Source: Schistocerca nitens (lineage: Eukaryota > Arthropoda > Insecta > Orthoptera > Acrididae). From it: a stretch of 64,000 bases of DNA. The first letter of the stretch is position 1. Every line of letters starts with the position of its first letter. Shown here one piece after another: positions 1 to 11,141 of the stretch. The stretch covers positions 648,020,974 through 648,084,973 of the forward strand of contig NC_064616.1 in the NCBI RefSeq assembly GCF_023898315.1, given 5' to 3'. A program made the position numbers and the translations under genes. The notes below the pieces were generated by a model. That model made no database searches. It was not told the DNA's origin and saw nothing but the letters and a program-made list of their open reading frames with translations.

Positions 1-698
1 ATTTTTGCGAAGAACCTAACGGTGTTCTGAAAGGATAGGCTAAACACATTTGGCGGTGGAGTGTTTGTTGCTATTAGAAGTAGTTTTTCTTGTCGCGAAA
101 CTGAAGTAGATAGTTCCTGTGAGTTAGTTAGGGCAGAGGTCTTTGTTGGCAACCGGAATAAAATAATAATTGGATACTTTTACCGACCTCTCAATCCAGA
201 TGATACAATTGCTGAAAGGTTCAAAGAAAACTTGAGTTTGATTTCAAACACGTACCCAACTAATACGATTGCAGTTGGTGGTGACTTTAATTTACCCTCG
301 ATATGTTGACGAAAACACATGTTTAATTCCGGAGGTGCGCACAAAACATCATCCAAAATTGTACTATACGCATTCTCTGAAAATTATTTCTAGCAGTTAG
401 TTCATGAACCCACGAGAATAGTAGACGGTTGTGAAAACACACTTGACCTCTTATCAACAAATACTCCTGAGTTAATAACGAGCATCAAAACGGAAAATGG
501 GATTAGCGAACACTGGGTTGTCGTAGCGAGATTGAATATTGTAACCCCCCAATCCCCCAAAAATAAACGAAAAATATACCTATTCAGAAAAGCAGATAAA
601 AATTCACTTGACGCCTTTCTGAGAGACAATTTCCACTCCTTCCAAATCAACAATATAAGTGTAGGCCAAATGTGGCATGAATTCAAAGAAATGGTGGC
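1..698 (+). pseudogene. CR1/Jockey-like LINE endonuclease fragment
   Basis: Fragment of a non-LTR retrotransposon encoding an apurinic-type endonuclease, which nicks target DNA for reverse transcription. The frame at 61-309 has VFVAIRSSFSC, IIIGYFYRPL and GGDFNLP, the block carrying metal-binding Asp and Asn. A stop follows at 307-309. Similar peptide continues in shifted frames to about 698 (LVHEPTRIVDG, ENGISEHWVVVA, the latter near the catalytic His block). It aligns by eye with the CR1-like element at 34280-39983. The sequence enters from outside the window and stops abruptly near 698, where RTE-like sequence begins; no RT domain follows. Dead by frameshifts and truncation. Clade assignment (CR1 versus Jockey) is uncertain. 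Confidence 0.75.
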
Positions 699-873
699 TA
701 TGTGGCAAATGTAAGGATGTAGAAGCATATGTCACTTGGGGTAAGATAGATGCTGCCTACAGGAAAATTAAAGATACCTTTGGAAAAAAGAGAACCACCT
801 GTATGAATATCAAGTGCTCAATTGGGAAACCATTCCTAAGAAAAGACGTTAAAGCAGAAAGGCGAAGAAGTAT
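699..873 (+). pseudogene. RTE-like LINE fragment, part 1
   Basis: Peptide CKDVEAYVTWGKIDAAYRKI followed by KDTFGKKR matches by eye the linker between endonuclease and RT of the RTE-like element at 57946-60668 (CEDIEKDMIVGRTDSAYRKV). The frame runs into the 5' LTR of retrotransposon A at 874 and resumes after its 3' LTR at 13257. One LINE copy was therefore split by the LTR element. The 5' boundary near 699 abuts unrelated CR1-like sequence, so this copy was probably 5'-truncated when it landed or was later rearranged. Confidence 0.7.
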
Positions 874-1531
874 TGAAAGGGTACAGTACCGCCCGACATT
901 GAAAATAGGAACAACATACTTCATTATTTTTGTCAGAACAACACATCTTTTTTGTAAAATAACTCAATTTCAATTAATACAGCGAAGCCGGATACCAGTG
1001 TGGGAAGGAATGACAATTTATTTATTTAATTGATCACATGTGCACTCCCACAAAGTAAATCCCTACATACAATTTGGTGAGATTTGTGAAATGAATGAAT
1101 GTATGGTCGTCTGCTAACCGCAGATAGTGAATGTGAATATATCATCATCTTTGAGACGATCCTTTGGCCACCTTTGGCGGGACCAAAGAGATGAAATGTA
1201 CTTGAGCTTTGAGCGCCTGAAATGTGGCTGACCAATACGGTAGCATGGTCTTCCCCCACCTCGACAGAGGTGCGAGATGACCTAAAGAACGGCCATGTTT
1301 CAGCTCTCTGCCGCTGGATCTTGTGCTGTTAAGACCTGTTTTAGTTGTGCTCCATAATGACAAAAGAGTGGAGACATGGTATGCATGTGGAATATTTAAG
1401 AGTAGTTTGAAATAATAATTTCTCTATTTCAGGAACTTTCGTGGGGAGAATTAAATGTCAGGCAGGTAATATTAATGGGATTGTAGTAATCTTCAGAAGT
1501 GACCAACAGTCACAATGAAACCACGTGTAGC

Positions 1532-1657
1532 AATAAGTTGAAATACTTCCGTGTGCTTAAGTTAAGCTGAATTACTAGCGTGTGTACAATAAGTTGAAAT
1601 ATTTAAGAAATAGCGTGTGTACCATAAGTTGAAATATTTAAGAAATGGCGTGTGCAG
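1532..1657 (+). repeat. Three-copy tandem repeat inside LTR A
   Basis: AATAAGTTGAAATA recurs at about 1532, 1588 and 1623, with the last two units (about 35 bp) ending in GCGTGTGTAC or GCGTGTGCAG. The first unit is longer and diverged. The same array is in the 3' LTR near 11800-11925. The period may reflect slippage; a regulatory role in U3 is possible but unsupported. Confidence 0.75.
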
Positions 1658-2029
1658 GACTTGAAATTAGAGATGAGTACTTCCACGTGGTGAGTACTGT
1701 GTGAGTCTCAAACTGTGTATGAGACAAAAGATAAAGAGAAGTACTCGTCCATGGTATCAGTTGAGGACTCGCGTGTGTGATGAACACGTTCTTAATATTA
1801 CTTTGCGTGATATGATTCCGTGTGACGCTAGATTCAAACTCTGAGAGAGAAGCAAGGTGAGTCGGCCATCTATCCAGCAACGCCACTTGGCTTGCATTGC
1901 ACAGGAAGACGTGCAAATATCTCCAGAGTTCATAGTAGGAAAGTAGAATTACAAAGTGGGGCAGTGTCGTGTGACACTGGGATAAATACTAATTGAAGTG
2001 GGAAAGCTGAAAGTGATAATGTTGTGACT

Positions 2030-2237
2030 TCAAATGCCTCTGAGCACTATGGGACTTAACAGCTATGGTCATCAGTCCCCTAGAACTTAGAACTACTTAA
2101 ACCTAACTAACCTAAGGACAGCACACAACACCCAGCCATCACGAGGCAGAGAAAATCCCTGACCCCGCCGGGAATCGAACCCGGGAACCCGTGCGTGGGA
2201 AGCGAGAACGCTACCGCATGACCAAGAGATGCGGGCT
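2030..2237 (-). repeat. tRNA-headed SINE (head type B) in LTR A
   Basis: Flanked by the 12-bp duplication AATGTTGTGACT (2018-2029 and 2238-2249). On the minus strand a tRNA-like head starts GCCCGCATCTCTTGG and has a B-box-like GGGTTCGATTCCC. A body follows with CCTTAGGTTAGTTAGG, ending GAGGCATTTGA. Head length and pol III boxes indicate a SINE rather than a working tRNA gene. An identical insertion lies in the 3' LTR (12298-12505). Confidence 0.88.
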
Positions 2238-2988
2238 AATGTTGTGACTATTTAGTGTTTTGTATTTCATGTCGTAGTGTGGTGTATGTCATGTAATTTG
2301 GGTATGTGTGGTTTGCATGGGAGAGTAGCAAGGTAGTTTCAAAAGATTACTGGGTTATGCTTGTTCCTTCTGTACTGCTCGGTCTGGAGGATAGTTTCGT
2401 GATGATGATTGTGAGAGTCGAAGTGTGTGAAATAATAAAAGATCCACCATCCTATTCAGAAAGTGCACTGTAGCGTTAAATAATTACGAGACCATAATAT
2501 AGAGATTCACCAATGTAAAGCCATGCCCACTGGGCGGAATTTCTCATGTGTTATTGTTGTAGGTTATAGAATTTGTGTGTTTAGGTTAGAGAATTTATCG
2601 GAATAAATAAGATAGTGAAAAGAAAAAGATTGGTGGACTTTTCCTTCGAATTGTATGTTGTCATAATGTCCCGAATTTATAATGTGTGCGCCATTCATAT
2701 TCAGTGCGGTGGCCACGTGTTGACAAAAGCCGTTAAATAAAAATAGAAAGAAAATGTGGTATTGCCAATGCGTAGTGTACAGTCAGAGTTCTGTAAATTA
2801 CTGATAGTCAGATGCGTGTTTCTGTTGCGTATTAATCATATAGGAGGATAACTTGTAACTTAATTGTGAGTACGAGAGTTCATGTTACTCGATAAATAAG
2901 AATGAATCCACTCGCTTGGCAGACCACTCATCTTGCAGGCCTGACTACTTGATGCCACAGTATGAGCAAGGCATGTGGGTGCGTCTCA

Positions 2989-3199
2989 TAATTTCGACCC
3001 TGCCAGGATATCTTGCTGTTAAGGTTTGCTGTTAAGATTTTTTTTATTTTTTGATGGAATATATTGTGATAGCGCTAAGAAGTACAATTTTTTCTGTTTG
3101 CAATTTCTTTCTGGATTGGTGAGGATCTTTTATTTTTTTATGTAATTAATTGCTGATCGCCCAAGGCTGGAAGATCGTTGTATAATTTTTTTTTGCGTC
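2989..3199 (+). other. Leader of retrotransposon A
   Basis: Untranslated stretch between the 5' LTR and gag. It starts TAATTTCGACCCTGCCAGG. I see no TGG at the LTR edge that would mark a standard tRNA primer site. The rest is T-rich with no motif I can name. Confidence 0.4.
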
Positions 3200-4731
3200 A
3201 TGTCCATAGTAACTAGGTCGCAGTCAAAAAGTGTAGTCACCATGGAGAATAGCGATTCTGGGGTGAACGTAGCAGTGCAGCAGGAAGTAGGTGTCGAACA
3301 TGGGCTAATGAGCGGGAAAGGCAAACACTCGGAAGGGGCTAAATTGTTCAGTGGACCGCTGCTAGGTGATCCTTTGAGCGGCGGGCTTTGTTCACAATCG
3401 GGGGCTTTTCCCGTTTACGCGGGCGAGCCGGGACTAGGTCAGGTATGCGGTGCAAGCGCAGCTACCCTTAGCGAAGATACAGTTTCTCAGGCGAACGAGG
3501 TGAGCGCACCGAAAGTAGCAAATGACAGTGTGCTACTGCAGTTTTTACAGAGGATGGATAGAGATAATAAGGAAAGATTAGAAGCGATGAATAGAGATAA
3601 TAAGGAGAGAGATAGGGAGAATAAGGAAAGATTTGAAGCAACTAAGGAAAACTGGAGGCAATGGATAAGGGAAATAAAGAGGCAATGAGGAAGCTACACA
3701 CAGTTATCGATGAGCGTCTGTCCGCAGTTAATAATCGGTTAGATGAGGGGGAGAAGAATCTGGGTGCGATGAAGCAAGTACGTGATGCCGTGAAAGAAAA
3801 AGCCAATAATTTGGAGGTACGAATAAGTGCAATAGAGAGCGATATTACAGAACGTAGGGACGTGTTGCCGGATGAGCGAATCAAAGAGATAGTGGAGGAC
3901 TTACTTGCAGATAAACAAGGGGCATTAGACAGCGTGGAAGCTCAAGTCACCGGGCAGGAAGTGGCGTTAAATAAACACAGGGATGAAGTTGCGGAGGTAG
4001 TGGTCAGAATGAATACGATTAGCACAGATGTAGAAAAGGTCAATGTGAGAGGCGAAACAGGCTCTGACAGTACGCAGCGAGAGGTTTATGTCGACCAGGA
4101 GGAGATACAATCACTATTACAGTTTAAAGAGGCACAATTAGAAACAAATAGGAAACATAGGGAAGAATTTGCACAGCTGCAATTAGCGTGCAGAAGTGAA
4201 GGTGAAATACCACCAGGTCGACTGCAGAGGGAGAGTGAGATAAATTCAAAAAACGAAAATAGGCAGAAAGAGGAAGACGAACTCAGAGAGTTAGAAGAAC
4301 GGTTGTGTCGGATAAAACAGGTGGCAAACCCAACTGGGTATAGTCCAAGGTCGGAAAACATAAATGCGGAAGAAGAATGTAGGAGGCACCTCATGTCGGT
4401 ACAAACGTACACTTGTTTTCCGGATCCTGATAATTACCAACATCCATGTCTGTGGCTGTCGCAATTTCAAGATTCATTACCTTCATCGTGGGGACCGCTC
4501 CTCCAAAACAAGTTTGTGTGTAACCATTTGAGGGACGAGGCTAGAGCGAAAATGCAGGAAGTTATTAAAGACTGTAGTAGCTACAAGATTTTTGTGACAA
4601 GTTTTTAAATGAATTCTGGTCGAAAACTAATCAGGACCAGGTTAAGCAAAGCATATTGATGATGCCAAATTGTAACGAAGGTGGTATAAGAGATCCAGTG
4701 TCGTGCTATCAGGAAATGCTGAGACGAAATA
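3200..4731 (+). pseudogene. gag-like gene of retrotransposon A, 5' part
   Basis: Gag of an LTR retrotransposon would form the particle around the RNA. The first frame (3200-3688) has a low-complexity charged repeat (DRDNKERLEAMNRDNKERD, then RENKERF), coiled-coil-like. A frameshift near 3655 moves translation to 3661-4608, a long Glu/Lys/Arg-rich helical segment ending in WLSQFQDSLPSSWGPLLQNK, which resembles the start of a gypsy-type gag core. A second frameshift near 4590-4606 shifts into a frame beginning FLNEFWSKTNQDQVKQS, typical of gag cores. The Tc1 element at 4732 then interrupts it. Two frameshifts plus the insertion make it inactive. Assignment rests on the core pattern and its position after the LTR. 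Confidence 0.7.
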
Positions 4732-6153
4732 CACTCCTGGAAATGGAAAAAAGAACACATTGACACCGGTGTGTCAGACCCACCATACTTGCTCCGGACA
4801 CCGCGAGAGGGCTGTACAAGCAATGATCACACGCACGGCACAGCGGACACACCAGGAACCGCGGTGTTGGCCGTCGAATGGCGCTAGCTGCGCAGCATTT
4901 GTGCACCGCCGCCGTCAGTGTCAGCCAGTTTGCCGTGGCATACGGAGCTCCATCGCAGTCTTTAACACTGGTAGCATGCCGCGACAGCGTGGACGTGAAC
5001 CGTATGTGCAGTTGACGGACTTTGAGCGAGGGCGTATAGTGGGCATGTGGGAGGCCGGGTGGACGTACCGCCGAATTGCTCAACACGTGGGGCGTGAGGT
5101 CTCCACAGTACATCGATGTTGTCGCCAGTGGTCGGCGGAAGGTGCACGTGCCCGTCGACCTGGGACCGGACCGCAGCGACGCACGGATGCACGCCAAGAC
5201 CGTAGGATCCTACGCAGTGCCGTAGGGGACCGCACCGCCAATTCCCAGCAAATTATGGACACTGTTGCTCCTGGGGTATCGGCGAGGACCATTCGCAACC
5301 ATCTCCATGAAGCTGGGCTACGGTCCCGCACACCGTTAGGCCGTCTTCCGCTCACGCCCCAACATCGTGCAGCCCGCCTCCAGTGGTGTCGCGACAGGCG
5401 TGAATGGAGGGACGAATGGAGATGTGTTGTCTTCAGCGATGAGATTCGCTTCTGCCTTGGTGCCAATGATGGTCGTATGCGTGTTTGGCGCCGTGCAGGT
5501 GAGCGCCACAATCAGGACTGCATACGACCGAGGCACACAGGGCCAACACCCGGCATCATGGTGTGGGGAGCGATCTCCTACACTGGCCGTACACCACTGG
5601 TGATCGTCGAGGGGACACTGAATAGTGCACGGTACATCCAAACCGTCATCGAACCCATCGTTCTACCATTCCTAGACCGGCAAGGGAACTTGCTGTTCCA
5701 ACAGGACAATGCACGTCCGCATGTATCCCGTGCCACCCAACGTGCTCTAGAAGGTGTAAGTCAACTACCCTGGCCAGCAAGATCTCCGGATCTGTCCCCC
5801 ATTGAGCATGTTTGGGACTGGATGAAGCGTCGTCTCACGCGGTCTGCACGTCCAGCACGAACGCTGGTCCAACTGAGGCGCCAGGTGGAAATGGCATGGC
5901 AAGCCGTTCCATAGGACTACATCCAGCATCTCTACGATCGTCTCCATGGGAGAATAGCAGCCTGCATTGCTGCGAAAGGTGGATATACACTGTACTAGTG
6001 CCGACATTGTGCATGCTCTGTTGCCTGTGTCTATGTGCCTGTGGTTCTGTCAGTGTGATCATGTGATGTATCTGACCCCAGGAATGTGTCAATAAAGTTT
6101 CCCCTTCCTGGGACAATGAATTCACGGTGTTCTTATTTCAATTTCCAGGAGTG
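4732..6153 (+). mobile_element. Tc1-like transposon, copy 1 (1422 bp)
   Basis: Terminal inverted repeats of about 27 bp begin CACTCCTGGAAAT and end ATTTCCAGGAGTG, flanked by TA at 4730-4731 and 6154-6155. Copies 2 (36095-37516) and 3 (50574-51995) have exactly the same length. The element sits in the gag frame of retrotransposon A; removing it with one TA keeps the frame open across the junction. About ten base differences from copy 2 by eye, so it is young. Confidence 0.96.
4976..5998 (+). pseudogene. Tc1-like transposase, copy 1 (stop and Ser-to-Ile change)
   Basis: DDE transposase that cuts and joins element ends. Start ATG at 4976 (MPRQRGREPY) is favoured over upstream in-frame ATGs because the helix-turn-helix follows directly (FERGRIVGMWEAGWTYRRIA). 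A second DNA-binding helix block is near residues 60-115. Catalytic residues: D in VFSDEIRF, D in FQQDNARPH, E in PDLSPIEHVWD, with 32 residues between the last two. A TAG at 5912-5914 removes the last 28 residues, which remain readable (DYIQHLYDR to GGYTLY). The first Asp block reads DEIRF where copies 2 and 3 read DESRF. Probably inactive; copy 2 shares the TAG, so the stop existed before these copies spread. Confidence 0.93.
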
Positions 6154-6424
6154 TAGGTATTTGGATGTGCCATACGAACCTGGGGAGCTCATTAGGATCT
6201 GTATAGCGAAGTTGCCAGTGAAATTGCGCAGAGATATAGCGGTAGGAGGCAGAGGCGTAGACGATTCTGCGTCATTTCAGCACTTGTTACAAGGATTGGG
6301 TAATGAGAGCAATATCGTGAACGGAGACACGACTTATAGGTCAGATAGTGTCGAGGATAGGAACGGCAGAAGCTATCAGAATGACAGGAGAGCATGGAAT
6401 CCTGGCATTTCATTGTTGTCATAA
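6154..6424 (+). pseudogene. gag-like gene of retrotransposon A, 3' part
   Basis: Continuation of the interrupted gag: RYLDVPYEPGELIRICIAKL, then PVKLRRDIAV. This resembles the second half of a gypsy-type capsid domain with its Pro-Tyr and Leu-Pro turns. The frame closes at 6424. No CCHC zinc knuckle is visible afterwards, where one would be expected, so gag is probably cut here by the deletion that removed pol. Confidence 0.65.
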
Positions 6425-6780
6425 TGGATTGAAGGATAGGAGAAACTAATCCAACATATCAGCCCTTTGCATCTTGCCTTAAAACACATGCCGCTGGCAC
6501 TGAAAATTGTCTATGTAACAGACATACTCTACTGATATGTAGGAATGCAAATACCATACTTCTGATCAGAGAATAATACACCAGTAATGGCATCTGTTAG
6601 GCTGGTCTCTCAGAGCAAAATTTGCAAATTTTTATTTCGAACACTAAAGTAAAAGGACTGTTTCCTCAAAACAAACCAGTTGCTAAAAAAAAAAGTTATG
6701 TAATAATGCCAATGAGTCCAGTTTAATTAGTGTGATTTGACTATTGCAGGTACTTAACACGTAATGTAAAAAGTAAACAT
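6425..6780 (+). other. Deletion zone, pol missing
   Basis: No protease, RT or RNase H motif is visible between the gag remnant and the integrase tail. Stops occur in all frames. It appears to be the scar of one or more internal deletions. Confidence 0.5.
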
Positions 6781-7200
6781 TGTGAACTGTATGGAATAGG
6801 GTACGTTTATACTGCTGTTACAGGTAACGTCAGTAAGGTGATCGAAGTTTTTAAATTAGATGCCATCTTATCTATAGTATTTCATAGTCGTGGTGACAGT
6901 TATAATGAGGTGCTGTGTATGGTTCTTCGGAATCTGGTGTTAGTGAAAGAGGCCACTAGCACCAAAGTTTCTAACACATGGGCTGTCCCATCTCTCCCAG
7001 CTTGTATATTCTCTGCGCACATTTAATTTTCATATAAGCTTAGATTCCTAACTAGCAAATTCTTTACTGTGTATAGTGGACCATTCAGAGTTAGGCGGAT
7101 TGTCCATGAAAATGCTGTACTGATTGAGACGATCAAGGGAAAACAATCTCGTGGGCTTCATCACATTTCTAACATCAAATTATGGAAAAGTGAAGGATAG
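6781..7200 (+). pseudogene. Integrase C-terminal remnant of retrotransposon A
   Basis: Frames here give KFFTVYSGPFRVRRIVHENA followed by HHISNIKLWKSEG. This resembles the C-terminal SH3-like (GPY/F-type) region of gypsy integrases, where a GPF motif is followed by a His-x-x-x-Asn-x-Lys ending. The zinc-binding and catalytic domains are absent. The upstream peptide (6838-7026) is weakly similar and ends in a stop. The fragment shows the element once encoded a full pol. Confidence 0.55.
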
Positions 7201-7401
7201 ATCGAATGTAGGCAAGTTATGGTAGATAGTCAGTGTATTTATTTGAGGTGTGTAACGTTGTGCAGGGTCAAATCGAACATAAGAATTTTCAGGCGGTATG
7301 TCAGGAAGTATGACGGAATAGACTGGTCGAATGAGTCATGAACAGGAGTCGACAGAGTGGTGTATGTACGTATTTTTTGTCATATGAATAAGGATCAAGC
7401 A

Positions 7402-7539
7402 GAAACGACGTGATGATTAATGAGTGGATAAAGATGGTAGATAGAGAAGCGACGTGATAAATAGTAATGGATAAAGGTGATATTTAAGGAGAGAAGCGAC
7501 GTGAAGCAGTGTGATTAATAAAGAGAGATTCGACGTGAT
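7402..7539 (+). repeat. Degenerate minisatellite, GAAGCGACGTGAT core
   Basis: The 13-bp core GAAGCGACGTGAT or close variants starts at 7402, 7446, 7493 and 7527. A partly conserved spacer (AATGGATAAAGGTG-like) separates the cores. Spacing of 44, 47 and 34 bp suggests an old tandem array. Confidence 0.75.
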
Positions 7540-8431
7540 GAAACAGTGGTAAATAAAGGTGAGTAGAATTAATAATGTGGAGATGTCTTAGATGTATGTT
7601 ACAGAGAGGCCTGTGTATGCTGCAATAGAGATTGATGCCAATGGCGAAGAAAGACCAGGAAATGATGGAGTAATGGACGGACGGAGAGCCGAAATACGAA
7701 TGAAGAGATGAGGACAACTGCACAATGTGAAAGGACATAAAGGGAGTATGAGATCCAGATGGTGAACGTTGTGGAATACTGACGTAGGATGTAATATAAG
7801 TGTAAATCTAATTCTTACCATAAGATTTGCAATTTGGCAAAAACAATTTTTTCGTTGTTGTTGAAGCCTGGTACCAGTATAACTAATCAAAACGGTACCA
7901 AGAATGTGTACAGTTATTTTGCAGGATGAATAATTTGTGTATTTTTTGTTCTTAGATGAAATGTCGCAATTCTAAGTCGATATTTAGCGGGATGAATAAT
8001 CGTTGAAGTGAATGCAGAGGTAAGCCAACGGAGAGAGGTGCCAGAGTGAAAGGACGAATTCGGAGACTGGAAAGCTATCTTTGAAACAGCTTCATGTGTT
8101 ATGTGGTTGAGTAAAAGGGAGCAAAGGTATGGTATGTTGTCGTGAGTGTGGTGGTGTTAAGGTTAGCTGACTTCTAGACCTATCCTGTTAGTGTATTAAT
8201 GGATTGAATGAGAAGGAAAATGTGATGTCTGGTGAGTGAGAGTCGTAGAGTAGTGTGATCAATGCGCACACTCCTGTAAAGGGGATGCTACCGATCCGTA
8301 ACTAAAACATTATTGTGTATTGTTTGATTTGGATGAACCTCGATGTCAGGTCAGGATCTGACATGTGGATGGCACATACGTGTCCTAGAAAAGTTGTTAT
8401 ATATAATAAAATGTAAAATGTATAAAGAGAT

Positions 8432-8787
8432 ACTAATTTCAGTCTGTCACAAGCACAAAGGTGCATTGTATGTTGTAGATTTAGAGTCATCAGTTTCTAA
8501 AATGTTTATTGTGTTAGGATGTTAAAGTAGTTTACTATTTAATAACATGTGGTAGGTAATTGTGAGCTGTGTAGATTATTTCTTATTTTTTTGTTAGAAC
8601 ACTTTCAAGGGGTATTAATTTCAGTCTGTCACAAGCACAAAGGTTCACTGTATATTGTAGTTTTAGAATCAATGGTTTCTAATATTTTCACTGTGATAGG
8701 ATGTTAGAGTAGTCTACTATTTGATATTGTAATTATGAGCTGTATAGATTGTTTCTTATTCCTTTTTTTTTTTTTAACACTTTCATG
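8432..8787 (+). repeat. Diverged tandem duplication, about 180 bp unit
   Basis: Two adjacent copies share TTTCAGTCTGTCACAAGCAC near 8437 and 8619, followed by matching text to CTATTTRATA and TTTCTTATTC. They differ by scattered substitutions and small indels. The duplication lies in the non-coding tail. Confidence 0.8.
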
Positions 8788-9039
8788 TTTTGTATCAGGG
8801 ACGACGGGTACAATCAGTAGCACAAGTATGGGCTGTATATAGAAAAGGGATAAATGTTGATGTTGTATGTGTAGAAAACTAGGGTGTATAATTTTATTTT
8901 TTTTTAGAACAAAGATTCTTTTATTACCAATGTATCTAATAGATCATACATGTAATCAATGAGTATTTAAATAATGTAAGAATATCCTTTTGTCTGTAAT
9001 GTTGCGAGATGCACGGAAGGGTCTGACTGATTGGGTGTC

Positions 9040-9340
9040 ATAGCGTTGAGGGGCTACACAGAACACGCCCGTACCACATAAGCCAAGCAGACGTTGGCAA
9101 CAGAACCGCGGCACTCCCCACTCCACTGCCGGTCGGGGTACACTCCACGTGCCCGCTACAGCTGGTCAACGGCCTGGGGCGACACGCACGTACCACTGGC
9201 CATTCATAAGTTCCGCCTCCCTTACGACTGGGGAAAGTATCCCGCGGAGGCAACAGCGGGTGGTTTCTTCTGCTCGACGGCGGAGCGACGGCAGAATGAA
9301 CGATGCGCGGCAGAGTCTGGCGGGCATTTTTTACCAGCTA
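9040..9340 (+). other. GC-rich island in the tail of retrotransposon A
   Basis: Composition switches sharply from AT-rich flanks to a block rich in CG (CGGGGTACACTCCACG, GCGACGGCGGAGCGACGG). Short frames are open on both strands, as GC-rich DNA tends to allow, but none shows a protein family. Could be a captured host or element segment. Confidence 0.35.
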
Positions 9341-11141
9341 CTATTAACTAGTATTGGACTGTGGAGCCATGAAACAAGATGACTGCTCGTGTGTCTCCAT
9401 AAGGTGGAAAGTGAAGGACTGGTGTTTCCACATTGTGAGTGGTGGAAAAGATTTTGTCTTTAGTAGACAGGACGATCGTTTTGTTTTGTCTTGACCACTG
9501 AACGGTGGGATCCATAAACTTTTGGCAGTGACTTGTTAAGTGTGCTTTGTGAATTTGCATGTGGGACGCTTGGTATTCTTGAAGAGGACAGTTGTCGTTT
9601 GGTGACTAGTTATTGTATGAACGCAAGAAACTAGAGTGGGACATTGACATTTGCGTTTGTAGTGGGAGACATTTCTTTAATTGGTGCGGGAATAAGTGTT
9701 GTTTGTTGGAACTTACGACTTTTAATTACACCATGAACTGAAAAGACAGAACCGTGGATAATAGTAGTTGTAGGGCCATTTCTGGACGACCAGATTCGTG
9801 TGGATGGTACGCTGAGAGTGACTATGACATTTGTGTTTAATGTGAGATACAGTTTACTGTTCAGTGCGTGTTCAAAATGCCGATTTGAGTGACTTAAAGA
9901 CTTTCGTCCGGGTAACCATGGAAGAGCTTTAACACCGAGACAGTGTTTCTAGGAAAACTATCAGCAACTTTTTGACCCCAAGAAAATCACAGAATGAAAT
10001 GTTTCCGTGTGACTCGCAAGATAGGGAATAATGTATTTGTAATTGTGTAAATGTTTTTTTTATGTGTTTCATTCCTGAAGGGACAGCAAGTGTAATTGTA
10101 TTTCATTAACATTTGTGTGTAGAATAGTTAGTGTTTGTTTTTTTGTTTGTTCTGGGTTATCAAGTTCACGTAGCATGTTTATTAGAATATTTGGTACAAT
10201 GATGCTTTAATTATTAGCCAGTGGCGTAATACTAATGTAGTGGCTCTTGTTGCATTGGTCAGTAGAAATGAGCAGTAGAGTAAGATACGAGAGCTACTGG
10301 TGGATTCAAGCACTTATTGCTAAACTATTTACTGCTTGTATTGATCAAAGTTGATGGACTGACTGGCTCAGCAGCAGGTATTGGTACCGGTGGACAATGA
10401 TAAGGTTAAACTCACAGTCGAGTAGTGGTGGCAATTGCTTAAGTGATGATAGTTAACGAGGTATGACATGATGTCTTAGATGAACTATATTACGTAACCA
10501 GTATGTAACTTGTGGTATATTTCATTGTTTTTCCTCTCAGTTTTATTTCTCTGTAGGTTTGATGTATATTTTAGAGTAATGGTATGGAGCCTGACATTCT
10601 ACATGTAACTAGTGTACGCAATGTTTTTCTTTTGTTGATTTTATTTTGTATTTAGACTTTGCCGTGTAAAGATTATTACAACGCAATTTATGAATGTCAG
10701 ATTACTTGCTCTGTGTTTGGACGGTGAGCTATTTAAAATTTCATGAGTACAATTAGTATTTTTCTTAGTTGTCATAGAATTAGTGAAGTTTGGATTACTC
10801 CTAAAAATAACGGAGATTCCGGTAACCAAGCAAATTTTTATCTCACCATTATTTTTTATTTGTATGATCTAATGTTTTATTTGTCATTTGGATTGATGTA
10901 AATTTGTATGTGTACGTTACTCCGGATTGTGGAGAGTACAATAATGCAACAACTGTGTCAATAATTTGGTAAAGTAACAGGATTTGGTCGTTTATTTGAG
11001 TTCACCATGGGCTAAGGTCTCCTCCTGGTTATTTTGATGACTTGCTACGTTTGTTCTAATACAGTTTTCTTAAAAAAATGTTCGGAACTACATTACAAGG
11101 ATAGTACCGTGCCATTTTTTTTCTGCATGGGTAGCCGGTGA

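Larger units (their letters stand above)
874..2988 (+). repeat. 5' LTR of retrotransposon A
   Basis: Begins TGAAAGGGTACAG and ends GTGCGTCTCA. Unusually long at 2115 bp. It contains a minus-strand SINE (2030-2237) and a short tandem repeat (1532-1657), both present at the matching place in the 3' LTR. Short open frames inside it recur in the other LTR but show no protein-family features. Confidence 0.92.
7201..11141 (+). other. Non-coding 3' tail of retrotransposon A
   Basis: About 3.9 kb between the pol remnant and the 3' LTR. Mostly AT-rich with short frames that I do not recognise and no envelope-like gene. It contains the repeats annotated at 7402-7539 and 8432-8787 and a GC-rich block at 9040-9340. 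A long non-coding spacer of this kind is typical of large retrotransposon derivatives that depend on helper copies. Confidence 0.6.

Noticed and set aside
1026..1916. Short minus-strand frames in LTR A as genes
   Set aside because: They recur identically in the other LTR and have no family features; LTR sequence explains them.
3130..3324. Minus-strand frame over the start of gag
   Set aside because: Mirror of the gag start; no independent evidence.
4709..5511. Long open frames on the strand opposite to the Tc1 transposases (also at 36084-36874 and 51086-52030)
   Set aside because: They are mirror frames of the GC-rich transposase gene, repeat identically in all three copies and show no independent protein features.
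9094..9351. Protein-coding gene in the GC-rich block
   Set aside because: Open frames occur on both strands with no start context or family motif; composition alone explains them.
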